DNA of 64,000 bases from Bubalus kerabau (Eukaryota > Chordata > Mammalia > Artiodactyla > Bovidae), in NCBI RefSeq assembly GCF_029407905.1, contig NW_026577926.1, positions 1 through 64,000 of the forward strand, written 5' to 3'. Every line of letters begins with the position of its first letter. Within the stretch, counting starts at the first letter, position 1. Position numbers and translations under genes: made by a program. Below the pieces are notes generated by a model. The model ran no database searches. It had not been told where the DNA came from and worked only from the letters and a program-made list of their open reading frames with translations. This document shows positions 46,622 to 57,860 of the stretch, one piece after another.

Positions 46622-48026
46622 TGCCTCTGAGAGGCGAGGGATCCTGTGGAGGTGGCGGGGCCCCTCGGGACTCCGCTGGGTCTGGCGCAACGGAAGAGGG
46701 CCTCACCTCGAGGGGAGGCAGGCACCTCAGGCTTCCTCTGCGTTTCGGACTCCGACCGCAGGGTCCCTGCAGAGTTGGGACAGGAGAGTCAGGCCTCGTC
46801 TTGTCTGAGGAAGGGAACCCCGCTGGCCTCTCGAGTTGCTCAGGGGGTCTCAGGCCCCTCGTCGAGCTGTGTGTGGAACCCGCGGGTCTTTGCGGACGAT
46901 GCACGGGGGTGGCAGTGCCCCTTCGTGTTGTGCCTTCACCCACAGGGTTGCCTTCGAAGAGGGGTCCGGGCCTCGGGTCCTTCTCAAGAGCGGACCGGGG
47001 AATCGGGGGTGTTCGACCTGTGGCCCCACCCACGTGGCTCGTCTCGAATTTCCTCGTGAGACCGGCCTCATCCTGAGGTGCGCCGGGAAGGCCGGGAACC
47101 CCTTCCAGACCACGCAGGGGAATCGCCTCTCCTGTCGCGATCAGGAGGGGAGAAGGGGCTCAGAGGAAGCGGTGCCAGGACCCTCGGTGTTCCCCTCGGG
47201 GGAACCCGGCGTGTCAGGGGACTTTTGGGGGTCGCAGGAAGGCTGTCAGGGACCGTCTCGCCCTTCAGGGCGGAACAGGGGACTTCCCTTGAGACGCCGT
47301 CGCGGGCAAGGGCCTCATCTTGCCAAGCGGTGGGAACCACGTGGCTTTTCTCGAGTTGCGGCGGCATTCTCGAGTTACGACGGGGATCTCTGCCTTCCCC
47401 TTGGGTTGGCCCTGGGAAGCCCAATCGTCCCCTCGGGTTGCGAGGGAAAGCTGGGGGTGGCGCTCGAGTCACTGCAGGGCCTAAGAGACCTCACCTAAGC
47501 GTGTGTCCGGGACCTAATTTTCCTCTCCAGGGAAGGCAGGGATCTCGGGGTTGCATTCCAGGCTCCCCCGGGGAGTCAGGCCTCGTCTCGAGGGGAAGCC
47601 AAGGACTACGCTCTCCTCTCGAGTCGCGACGCGGGTCTCTTGGAGCCCCCTGAGCGGCCTCAAGGGAGTCCAGCCTCCTCTTCCGTTTGGAGAGAGGACC
47701 CGGGATTGCTCTCCAGGCCATGCAGGAAAAGAAGGCCCTCAGCTCGCGAGGACGGGGGCGTCTCAGGGGTTTCCTCGAGCTGCGGCGCCCGTGGGGGTTT
47801 TCTCCCGAGGCACAACGAGGATCTCAGGGAGCCTCTCGTGCGGCGCCAGGGAAGTCAGGTCTCCATGCGCGTGGCGAGGGGGAGCGCGTCCTGGCTCTCG
47901 AGTCACGGGAGGGGACTAGGGCCTCGAGACGCGTTGAAGAAGGACTCTCGAGGTCTTTGTCGGGGGGCGGCGGGAAACCCTCGTGTCCCTCGCCTTCTGC
48001 CGGGGACCTTAGGGAACTTCCCAGGG
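46622..48026 (+). repeat. Satellite unit M35 (1,405 bp)
   Basis: Private changes at 47,010, 47,016, 47,177, 47,216, 47,391, 47,427, 47,608 and 47,814, plus GTGGCTTTTC at 47,345 and CCTAAGAG at 47,482. It is the most mutated type-A unit outside the window edge. Confidence 0.9.
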
Positions 48027-49431
48027 TGCCTCTGAGAGGCGAGGGATCCTGTGGAGGTGGCGGGGCCCCTCGGGACTCCGCTGGGTCTGGCGCAACGGAA
48101 GAGGGCCTCACCTCGAGGGGAGGCAGGCACCTCAGGCTTCCTCTGCGTTTCGGACTCCGACCGCAGGGTCCCTGCAGAGTTGGGACAGGAGAGTCAGGCC
48201 TCGTCTTGTCTGAGGAAGGGAACCCCGCTGGCCTCTCGAGTTGCTCAGGGGGTCTCAGGCCCCTCGTCGAGCTGTGTGTGGAACCCGCGGGTCTTTGCGG
48301 ACGATGCACGGGGGTGGCAGTGCCCCTTCGTGTTGTGCCTTCCCCCACAGGGTTGCCTTCGAAGAGGGGTCCGGGCCTCGGGTCCTTCTCAAGGGCGGAC
48401 CGGGGAATCGGGGGCGTTCGGCATGTGGCCCCACCCACGTGGCTCGTCTCGAATTTCCTCGTGAGACCGGCCTCATCCTGAGGTGCGCCGGGAAGGCCGG
48501 GAACCCCTTCCAGACCACGCAGGGGAATCGCCTCTCCTGTCGCGGTCAGGAGGGGAGAAGGGGCTCAGAGGAAGCGGTGCCGGGACACTCGGTGTTCCCC
48601 TCGAGGGAACCCGGCGTGTCGGGGGACTTTTGGGGGTCGCAGGAAGGCTGTCAGGGACCGTTTCGCCCTACAGGGTGGAACAGGGGACTTCCCTTGAGAC
48701 GCCGTGGCGGGCAAGGGCCTCATCTTGCCAAGAGGTGGGAACCATGTGGTTTTTCTCGACTTGCGGCGGGATTCTCGAGTTACGACGGGGATCTCAGCCT
48801 TCCCCTTGGGTTGGCCCTGGGAAGCCCAATCTTCCCCTCGGGTTGCGAGGGAAAGCTGGGGGTTGCGCTCGAGTCACTGCAGGGCCGAAGAGACCTCACC
48901 TAAGCGTGTGTCCGGGACCTAATTTTCCTCTCCAGGGAAGGCAGGGATCTCGGGGTTGCATTCCAGGCTCCCCCGGGGAGTCAGGCCTCGTCTCGAGGGG
49001 AAGCCAAGGACTCCGATCTCCTCTCGAGTCGCGACGCGGGTCTCTTGGAGCCCCCTGAGCGGCCTCAAGGGAGTCCAGCCTCCTCTTCCGTTTGGAGAGA
49101 GGACCCGGGATTGCTCTCCAGGCCATGCAGGAAAAGAAGGCCCTCAGCTCGCGAGGACGGGGGCGTCTCCGGGGTTTCCTCGAGCTGCGGCGCCCGTGGG
49201 GGTTTTCTCCCGAGGCACGACGAGGATCTCAGGGAGCCTCTCGTGCGGCGCCAGGGAAATCAGGTCTCCGTGCGCGTGACGAGGGGGAGCGCGTCCTGGC
49301 TCTCGAGTCACGGGAGGGGACTAGGGCCTCGAGACGCGTTGAAGAAGGACTCTCGAGGTCTTTGTCGGGGGGCGGCGGGAAACCCTCGTGTCCCTCGCCT
49401 TCTGCCGGGGACCTTAGGGAACTTCCCAGGG
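48027..49431 (+). repeat. Satellite unit M36 (1,405 bp), A/B chimera
   Basis: Type A to 48,342 and mostly type B from 48,343. Private changes follow the switch (GGGACACTC, CCCTACAGGGTGG, ACCATGTGG, CTCGACTTG). CCTAAGCG and CTAATTTTCC near 48,902-48,925 remain type A. Confidence 0.88.
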
Positions 49432-50836
49432 TGCCTCTGAGAGTCGAGGGATCCTGTGGAGGTGGCGGGGCCCCTCGGGACTCTGCTGGGTCTGGCGCAA
49501 CGGAAGAGGGCCTCACCTCGAGGGGAGGCAGGAACCTCAGGCTTCCTCTCCGTTTCGGACTCTGACCGCAGGGTCCCTGCAGAGTTGGGACAGGAGAGTC
49601 AGGCCTCGTCTTGTCTGAGGAAGGGAACCCCGCTGGCCTCTCGAGTTGCTCAGGGGGTCTCAGGCCCCTCGTCGAGCTGTGTGTGGAACCCGCGGGTCTT
49701 TGCGGACGATGCACGGGGGTGGCAGTGCCCCTTCATGTTGTGCCTTCACCCACAGGGTTGCCTTCGAAGAGGGGTCCGGGCCTCGGGTCCTTCTCAAGGG
49801 CGGACCGGGGAATCGGAGGCGTTCGGCATGTGGCCCCACCCACGTGGCTCGTCTCGAATTTCCTCGTGAGACCGGCCTCATCCTGAGGTGCGCCGGGAAG
49901 GCTGGGAACCCCTTCCGGACCACGCAGGGGAATCGCCTCTCCTGTCGCGATCAGGAGGGGAGAAGGGGCTCAGAGGAAGCGGTGCCGGGACCCTCGGTGT
50001 TCCCCTCGAGGGAACCCGGCGTGTCGGGGGACTTTTGGGGGTCGCAGGAAGGCTGTCAGGGACCGTTTCGCCCTTCAGGGCGGAACAGGGGACTTCCCTT
50101 GAGACGCCGTGGCGGGCAAGGGCCTCATCTTGCCAAGAGGTGGGAACCACGTGGTTTTTCTCGAGTTGCGGCGGGATTCTCGAGTTACGACGGGGATCTC
50201 AGCCTTCCCCTTGGGTTGGCCCTGGGAAGCCCAATCTTCCCCTCGGGTTGCGAGGGAAAGCTGGGGGTTGCGCTCGAGTCACCGCAGGGCCGAAGAGACC
50301 TCACCTAGGCGTGTGTCCGGGACCTAATATTCCTCTCCAGGGAAGGCAGGGATCTCGGGGTTGCATTCCAGGCTCCCCCGGGGAGTCAGGCCTCATCTCG
50401 AGGGGAAGCCAAGGACTCCGCTCTCCTCTCGAGTCGCGACGCGGGTCTCTTGGAGCCCCCTGAGCGGCCTCAAGGGAGTCCAGCCTCCTCTTCCGTTTGG
50501 AGAGAGGACCCGGGATTGCTCTCCAGGCCATGCAGGAAAAGAAGGCCCTCAGCTCGCGAGGACGGGGGCGTCTCCGGGGTTTCCTCGAGCTGCGGCGCCC
50601 GTGGGGGTTTTCTCCCGAGGCACGACGAGGATCTCAGGGAGCCTCTCGTGCGGCGCCAGGGAAATCAGGTCTCCGTGCGCGTGGCGAGGGGGAGCGCGTC
50701 CTGGCTCTCGAGTCACGGGAGGGGACTAGGGCCTCGAGACGCGTTGAAGAAGGACTCTCGAGGTCTCTGTCGGGGGGCGGCGGGAAACCCTCGTGTCCCT
50801 CGCCTTCTGCCGGGGACCTTAGGGAACTTCCCAGGG
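49432..50836 (+). repeat. Satellite unit M37 (1,405 bp), type B alpha
   Basis: Carries the alpha set CTTCATGTTG, GGAGGCGTTC, AAGGCTGGG, CTTCCGGACC. Private GAGTCGAGGG near 49,444. Confidence 0.88.
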
Positions 50837-52240
50837 TGCCTCTGAGAGGCGAGGGATCCTGTGGAGGTGGCGGGGCCCCTCGGGACTCCGCTGGGTCTGG
50901 CGCAACGGAAGAGGGCCTCACCTCGAGGGGAGCCAGGAACCTCAGGCTTACTCTCCGTTTCGGACTCCGACCGCAGCGTCCCTTCAGAGTTGGGACAGGA
51001 GAGTCAGGCCTCGTCTTGTCTGAGGAAGGGAATCCCGCTGGCCTCTCGAGTTGCTCAGGGGGTCTCAGGCCCCTCGTCGAGCTGTGTGTGGAACCCGCGG
51101 GTCTTTGCGGACGATGCACGGGGGTGGCCGTGCCCCTTGGTGTTGTGCCTTCCCCCCCAGGGTTGCCTTCGCAGAGGGGTCCGGGCCTCGGGTCCTTCTC
51201 AAGGGCGGACCGGGGAATCGGGGGCGTTCGGCATGTGGCCCCACCCACGTGGCTCGTCTCGAATTTCCTCGTGAGACCGGCCTCATCCTGAGGTGCGCCG
51301 GGAAGGCCGGGAACCCCTTCCAGACCACGCAGGGGAATCGCCTCTCCTGTCGCGGTCAGGAGGGGAGAAGGGGCTCAGAGGAAGCGGTGCTGGGACCCTC
51401 GGTGTTCCCCTCGAGGGAACCCGGCGTGTCGGGGGACTTTTGGGGGTCGCAGGAAGGCTGTCAGGGACCGTCTCGCCCTTCAGGGCGGAACAGGGGACTT
51501 CCCTTGAGACGCCGTGGCGGGCAAAGACCTCCTCTTGCCCAGAGGTGGGAACCACGTGGTTTTTCCGAGTTGCGGCGGGATTCTCGAGTTACGACGGGGA
51601 TCTCAGCCTTCCCCTTGGGTTGGCCCTGGGAAGCCCAATCTTCCCCTCGGGTTGCGAGGGAAAGCTGGGGGTTGCGCTCGAGTCACTGCAGGGCCGAAGA
51701 GACCTCACCTAGGCGTGTGTCCGAGACCTAATATTCCTCTCCAGGGAAGGCAGGGATCTCGGGGTTGCATTCCAGGCTCCCCCGGGGAGTCAGGCCTCGT
51801 CTCGAGGGCAAGCCAAGGACTCCGCTCTCCTCTCGAGTCGCGACGCGGGTCTCTTGGAGCCCCCTGAGCGGCCTCAAGGGAGTCCAGCCTCCTCTTCCGT
51901 TTGGAGAGAGGACCCAGGATTCCTCTCCAGGCCATGCAGGAAAAGAAGGCCCTCAGCTCGCGAGGACGGGGGCGTCTCCGGGGTTTCCTCGAGCTGCGGC
52001 GCCCGTGGGGGTTTTCTCCCGAGGCACGACGAGGATCTCAGGGAGCCTCTCGTGCGGCGCCAGGGAAGTCAGGTCTCCATGCGCGTGGCGAGGGGGAGCG
52101 CGTCCTGGCTCTCGAGTCACGGGAGGGGACTAGGGCCTCGAGACGCGTTGAAGAAGGACTCTCGAGGTCTTTGTCGGGGGGCGGCGGGAAACCCTCGTGT
52201 CCCTCGCCTTCTGCCGGGGACCTTAGGGAACTTCCCAGGG
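50837..52240 (+). repeat. Satellite unit M38 (1,404 bp), type B beta
   Basis: Carries the beta set GGCTTACTC, AATCCCGCTG, GGCCGTGCC, CTTCCCCCCCAG. One T is lost near 51,566 (TTTTTCCGAG). Private GGAGCCAGG, CAGCGTCCC and TCGCAGAGG. Confidence 0.88.
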
Positions 52241-53646
52241 TGCCTCTGAGAGGCGAGGGATCCTGTGGAGGTGGCGGGGCCCCTCGGGACTCCGCTGGGT
52301 CTGGCGCAACGGAAGAGGGCCTCACCTCGAGGGGAGGCAGGAACCTCAGGCTTCCTCTCCGTTTCGGACTCTGACCGCAGGGTCCCTGCAGAGTTGGGAC
52401 AGGAGAGTCAGGCCTCGTCTTGTCTGAGGAAGGGAACCCCGCTGGCCTCTCGAGTTGCTCAGGGGGTCTCAGGCCCCTCGTCGAGCTGTGTGTGGAACCC
52501 GCGGGTCTTTGCGGACGATGCACGGGGGTGGCAGTGCCCCTTCATGTTGTGCCTTCCCCCACAGGGTTGCCTTCGAAGAGGGGTCCGGGCCTCGGGTCCT
52601 TCTCAAGGGCGGACCGGGGAATCGGAGGCGTTCGGCATGTGGCCCCACCCACGTGGCTCGTCTCGAATTTCCTCGTGAGACCGGCCTCATCCTGCGGTGC
52701 GCCGGGAAGGCTGGGAACCCCTTCCGGACCACGCAGGGGAATCGCCTCTCCTGTCGCGATCAGGAGGGGAGAAGGGGATCAGAGGAAGCGGTGCCGGGAC
52801 CCTCGGTGTTCCCCTCGAGGGAACCCGGCGTGTCGGGGGACTTTTGGGGGTCGCAGGAAGGCTGTCAGGGACCGTTTCGCCCTTCAGGGCGGAACAGGGG
52901 ACTTCCCTTGAGACGCCGTGGCGGGCAAGGGCCTCATCTTGCCAAGAGGTGGGAACCACGTGGTTTTTCTCGAGTTGCGGCGGGATTCTCGAGTTACGAC
53001 GGGGATCTCAGCCTTCCCCTTGGGTTGGCCCTGGGAAGCCCAATCTTCCCCTCGGGTTGCGAGGGAAAGCTGGGGGTTGCGCTCGAGTCACCGCAGGGCC
53101 GAAGAGACCTCACCTAGGCGTGTGTCCGGGACCTAATATTCCTCTCAAGGGAAGGCAGGGATCTCGGGGTTGCATTCCAGGCTCCCCCGGGGAGTCAGGC
53201 CTCATCTCGAGGGGAAGCCAAGGACTCCGCTCTCCTCTCGAGTCGCGACGCGGGTCTCTTGGAGCCCCCTGAGTGGCCTCAAGGGAGTCCAGCCTCCTCT
53301 TCCGTTTGGAGAGAGGACCCGGGATTGCTCTCCAGGCCATGCAGGAAAAGAAGGCCCTCAGCTCGCGAGGACGGGGGCGTCTCAGGGGTTTCCTCGAGCT
53401 GCGGCGCCCGTGGGGGTTTTCTCCCGAGGCACGACGAGGATCTCAGGGAGCCTCTCGTGCGGCGCCAGGGAAATCAGGTCTCCGTGGGCGTGGCGAGGGG
53501 GAGCGCGTCCTGGCTCTCGAGTCACGGGAGGGGACTAGGGCCTCGAGACGCGTTGAAGAAGGACTCTCGAGGTCTTTCTCGGGGGGGCGGCGGGAAACCC
53601 TCGTGTCCCTCGCCTTCTGCCGGGGACCTTAGGGAACTTCCCAGGG
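52241..53646 (+). repeat. Satellite unit M39 (1,406 bp), type B alpha
   Basis: Alpha variants plus CCTGCGGTGC, TCTCAAGGG and GAGTGGCC. One extra G in the G run near 53,587. Confidence 0.88.
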
Positions 53647-55050
53647 TGCCTCTGAGAGGCGAGGGATCCTGTGGAGGTGGCGGGGCCCCTCGGGACTCCG
53701 CTGGGTCTGGCGCAACGGTAGAGGGCCTCACCTCGAGGGGAGGCAGGAACCTCAGGCTTACTCTCCGTTTCGGACTCCGACCGCAGGGTCCCTGCAGAGT
53801 TGGGACAGGAGAGTCAGGCCTCGTCTTGTCTGAGGAAGGGAATCCCGCTGGCCTCTCGAGTTGCTCAGGGGGTCTCAGGCCCCTCGTCGAGCTGTGTGTG
53901 GAACCCGCGGGTCTTTGCGGACGATGCACGGGGGTGGCCGTGCCCCTTGGTGTTGTGCCTTCCCCCCCAGGGTTGCCTTCGAAGATGGGTCCGGGCCTCG
54001 GGTCCTTCTCAAGGGCGGACCGGGGAATCGGGGGCGTTCGGCATGTGGCCCCACCCACGTGGCTCGTCTCGAATTTCCTCGTGAGACCGGCCTCATCCTG
54101 AGGTGCGCCGGGAAGGCCGGGAACCCCTTCCAGACCACGCAGGGGAATCGTCTCTCCTGTCGCGGTCAGGAGGGGAGAAGGGGCTCAGAGGAAGCGGTGC
54201 CGGGACCCTCGGTGTTCCCCTCGAGGGAACCCGGCGTGTCGGGGGACTTTTGGGGGTCGCAGGAAGGCTGTCAGGGACCGTTTCGCCCTTCAGGGCGGAA
54301 CAGGGGACTTCCCTTGAGACGCCGTGGCGGGCAAGGACCTCCTCTTGCCCAGAGGTGGGAACCACGTGGTTTTTCTCGAGTTGCGGCGGGATTCTCGAGT
54401 TACGACGGGGATCTCAGCCTTCCCCTTGGGTTGGCCCTGGGAAGCCCAATCTTCCCCTCGGGTTGCGAGGGAAAGCTGGGGGTTGCGCTCGAGTCACTGC
54501 AGGGCCGAAGAGACCTCACCTAGGCGTGTGTCCTGGACCTAATATTCCTCTCCAGGGAAGGCAGGGATCTCGGGGTTGCATTCCAGGCTGTCCCGGGGAG
54601 TCAGGCCTCGTGTCGAGGGGAAGCCAAGGACTCCGCTCTCCTCTCGAGTCGCGACGCGGGTCTCTTGGAGCCCCCTGAGCGGCCTCAAGGGAGTCCAGCC
54701 TCCTCTTCCGTTTGGAGAGAGGACCCGGGATTGCTCTCCAGCCATGCAGGAAAAGAAGGCCCTCAGCTCGCGAGGACGGGGGCGTCTCAGGGGTTTCCTC
54801 GAGCTGCGGCGCCCGTGGGGGTTTTCTCCTGAGGCACGACGAGGATCTCAGGGAGCCTCTCGTGCGGCGCCAGGGAAGTCAGGTCTCCATGCGCGTGGCG
54901 AGGGGGAGCGCGTCCTGGCTCTCGAGTCACGGGAGGGGACTAGGGCCTCGAGACGCGTTGAAGAAGGACTCTCGAGGTCTTTCTCGGGCGGCGGAGGGAG
55001 ACCCTCGTGTCCCTCGCCTTCTGCCGGGGACCTTAGGGAACTTCCCAGGG
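53647..55050 (+). repeat. Satellite unit M40 (1,404 bp), type B beta
   Basis: Beta variants plus GAAGATGGG, TCCTGGACC, GGCTGTCCC, CGTGTCGAGG and the CCAGCCATG deletion near 54,741. Confidence 0.88.
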
Positions 55051-56456
55051 TGCCTCTGAGAGGCGAGGGATCCTGTGGAGGTGGCGGGGCCCCTCGGGAC
55101 TCCGCTGGGTCTGGCGCAACGGAAGAGGGCCTCACCTCGAGGGGAGGCAGGAACCTCAGTCTTCCTCTCCGTTTCGGACTCCGACCGCAGGGTCCCTTCA
55201 GAGTTGGGACAGGAGAGTCAGGCCTCGTCTTGTCTGAGGAAGGGAACCCCGCTGGCCTCTCGAGTTGCTCAGGGGGTCTCAGGCCCCTCGTCGAGCTGTG
55301 TGTGGAACCCGCGGGTCTTTGCGGACGATGCACGGGGGTGGCAGTGCCCCTTCATGTTGTGCCTTCCCCCACAGGGTTGCCTTCGAAGAGGGGTCCGGGC
55401 CTCGGGTCCTTCTCAAGGGCGGACCGGGGAATCGGAGGCGTTCGGCATGTGGCCCCACCCACGTGGCTCGTCTCGAATTTCCTCGTGAGACCGGCCTCAT
55501 CCTGCGGTGCGCCGGGAAGGCTGGGAACCCCTTCCGGACCACGCAGGGGAATCGCCTCTCCTGTCGCGATCAGGAGGGGAGAAGGGGCTCAGAGGAAGCG
55601 GTGCCGGGACCCTCGGTGTTCCCATCGAGGGAACCCGGCGTGTCGGGGGACTTTTGGGGGTCGCAGGAAGGCTGTCAGGGACCGTTTCGCCCTTCAGGGC
55701 GGAACAGGGGACTTCCCTTGAGACGCCGTGGCGGGCAAGGGCCTCATCTTGCCAAGAGGTGGGAACCACGTGGTTTTTCTCGAGTTGCGGCGGGATTCTC
55801 GAGTTACGACGGGGATCTCAGCCTTCCCCTTGGGTTGGCCCTGGGAAGCCCAATCTTCCCCTCGGGTTGCGAGGGAAAGCTGGGGGTTGCGCTCGAGTCA
55901 CCGCAGGGCCGAAGAGACCTCACCTAGGCGTGTGTCCGGGACCTAATATTCCTCTCAAGGGAAGGCAGGGATCTCGGGGTTGCATTCCAGGCTCCCCCGG
56001 GGAGTCAGGCCTCATCTCGAGGGGAAGCCAAGGACTCCGCTCTCCTCTCGAGTCGCGACGCGGGTCTCTTGGAGCCCCCTGAGTGGCCTCAAGGGAGTCC
56101 AGCCTCCTCTTCCGTTTGGAGAGAGGACCCGGGATTGCTCTCCAGGCCATGCAGGAAAAGAAGGCCCTCAGCTCGCGAGGACGGGGGCGTCTCAGGGGTT
56201 TCCTCGAGCTGCGGCGCCCGTGGGGGTTTTCTCCCGAGGCACGACGAGGATCTCAGGGAGCCTCTCGTGCGGCGCCAGGGAAATCAGGTCTCCGTGGGCG
56301 TGGCGAGGGGGAGCGCGTCCTGGCTCTCGAGTCACGGGAGGGGACTAGGGCCTCGAGACGCGTTGAAGAAGGACTCTCGAGGTCTTTCTCGGGGGGGCGG
56401 CGGGAAACCCTCGTGTCCCTCGCCTTCTGCCGGGGACCTTAGGGAACTTCCCAGGG
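55051..56456 (+). repeat. Satellite unit M41 (1,406 bp), type B alpha
   Basis: Like M39, with CTCAGTCTTCC near 55,158 and CCCATCGAGG near 55,624. Confidence 0.88.
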
Positions 56457-57860
56457 TGCCTCTGAGAGGCGAGGGATCCTGTGGAGGTGGCGGGGCCCCT
56501 CGGGACTCCGCTGGGTCTGGCGCAACGGTAGAGGGCCTCACCTCGAGGGGAGGCAGGAACCTCAGGCTTACTCTCCGTTTCGGACTCCGACCGCAGGGTC
56601 CCTGCAGAGTTGGGACAGGAGAGTCAGGCCTCGTCTTGTCTGAGGAAGGGAATCCCGCTGGCCTCTCGAGTTGCTCAGGGGGTCTCAGGCCCCTCGTCGA
56701 GCTGTGTGTGGAACCCGCGGGTCTTTGCGGACGATGCACGGGGGTGGCCGTGCCCCTTGGTGTTGTGCCTTCCCCCCCAGGGTTGCCTTCGAAGATGGGT
56801 CCGGGCCTCGGGTCCTTCTCAAGGGCGGACCGGGGAATCGGGGGCGTTCGGCATGTGGCCCCACCCACGTGGCTCGTCTCGAATTTCCTCGTGAGACCGG
56901 CCTCATCCTGAGGTGCGCCGGGAAGGCCGGGAACCCCTTCCAGACCACGCAGGGGAATCGTCTCTCCTGTCACGATCAGGAGGGGAGAAGGGGCTCAGAG
57001 GAAGCGGTGCCGGGACCCTCGGTGTTCCCCTCGAGGGAACCCGGCGTGTCGGGGGACTTTTGGGGGTCGCAGGAAGGCTGTCAGGGACCGTTTCGCCCTT
57101 CAGGGCGGAACAGGGGACTTCCCTTGAGACGCTGTGGCGGGCAAGGACCTCCTCTTGCCCAGAGGTGGGAACCACGTGGTTTTTCTCGAGTTGCGGCGGG
57201 ATTCTCGAGTTACGACGGGGATCTCAGCCTTCCCCTTGGGTTGGCCCTGGGAAGCCCAATCTTCCCCTCGGGTTGCGAGGGAAAGCTGGGGGTTGCGCTC
57301 GAGTCACTGCAGGGCCGAAGAGACCTCACCTAGGCGTGTGTCCTGGACCTAATATTCCTCTCCAGGGAAGGCAGGGATCTCGGGGTTGCATTCCAGGCTG
57401 TCCCGGGGAGTCAGGCCTCGTGTCGAGGGGAAGCCAAGGACTCCGCTCTCCTCTCGAGTCGCGACGCGGGTCTCTTGGAGCCCCCTGAGCGGCCTCAAGG
57501 GAGTCCAGCCTCCTCTTCCGTTTGGAGAGAGGACCCGGGATTGCTCTCCAGCCATGCAGGAAAAGAAGGCCCTCAGCTCGCGAGGACGGGGGCGTCTCAG
57601 GGGTTTCCTCGAGCTGCGGCGCCCGTGGGGGTTTTCTCCCGAGGCACGACGAGGATCTCAGGGAGCCTCTCGTGCGGCGCCAGGGAAGTCAGGTCTCCAT
57701 GCGCGTGGCGAGGGGGAGCGCGTCCTGGCTCTCGAGTCACGGGAGGGGACTAGGGCCTCGAGACGCGTTGAAGAAGGACTCTCGAGGTCTTTCTCGGGCG
57801 GCGGAGGGAGACCCTCGTGTCCCTCGCCTTCTGCCGGGGACCTTAGGGAACTTCCCAGGG
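56457..57860 (+). repeat. Satellite unit M42 (1,404 bp), type B beta
   Basis: Like M40, differing at CACGATCAGG near 56,972 and GACGCTGTGG near 57,130. Confidence 0.88.

Larger units (their letters stand above)
41901..48342 (+). repeat. Array domain 4: mosaic type-A units
   Basis: M32 and M34 return to GAAGGCCGGG and share AATTTTCCCC (43,309 and 46,119, exactly 2,810 bp apart). M31, M34 and M35 share GTGGCTTTTC (41,725, 45,940, 47,345). M35 carries about ten private substitutions between 47,010 and 47,814, more than any other type-A unit outside the window edge. The domain ends at the switch to type B. Confidence 0.75.
52241..55050 (+). repeat. Type-B dimer higher-order repeat, copy 1 (M39+M40)
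   Basis: The block is 2,810 bp made of a 1,406-bp and a 1,404-bp unit. M39 has CTTCATGTTG, GGAGGCGTTC, CCTGCGGTGC, GAGTGGCCTC and TCTCAAGGG. M40 has GGCTTACTC, AATCCCGCTG, GGCCGTGCC, CTTCCCCCCCAG, GAAGATGGG, CAAGGACCTCC and the one-base deletion CCAGCCATG. The two units differ far more from each other than from their counterparts one dimer later. Confidence 0.85.
55051..57860 (+). repeat. Type-B dimer higher-order repeat, copy 2 (M41+M42)
   Basis: It repeats the M39+M40 arrangement with the same unit lengths (1,406 and 1,404 bp) and the same unit-specific variants, including the CCAGCCATG deletion at about 57,550. Differences noticed from copy 1 are few: CCCATCGAGG, the absence of GGGGATCAGAG, CACGATCAGG and GACGCTGTGG. 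Confidence 0.85.

Noticed and set aside
54576..55721. Longest open frame (381 codons)
   Set aside because: It exists only because a one-base deletion (CCAGCCATG near 54,741) joins two satellite frames. No family resemblance.
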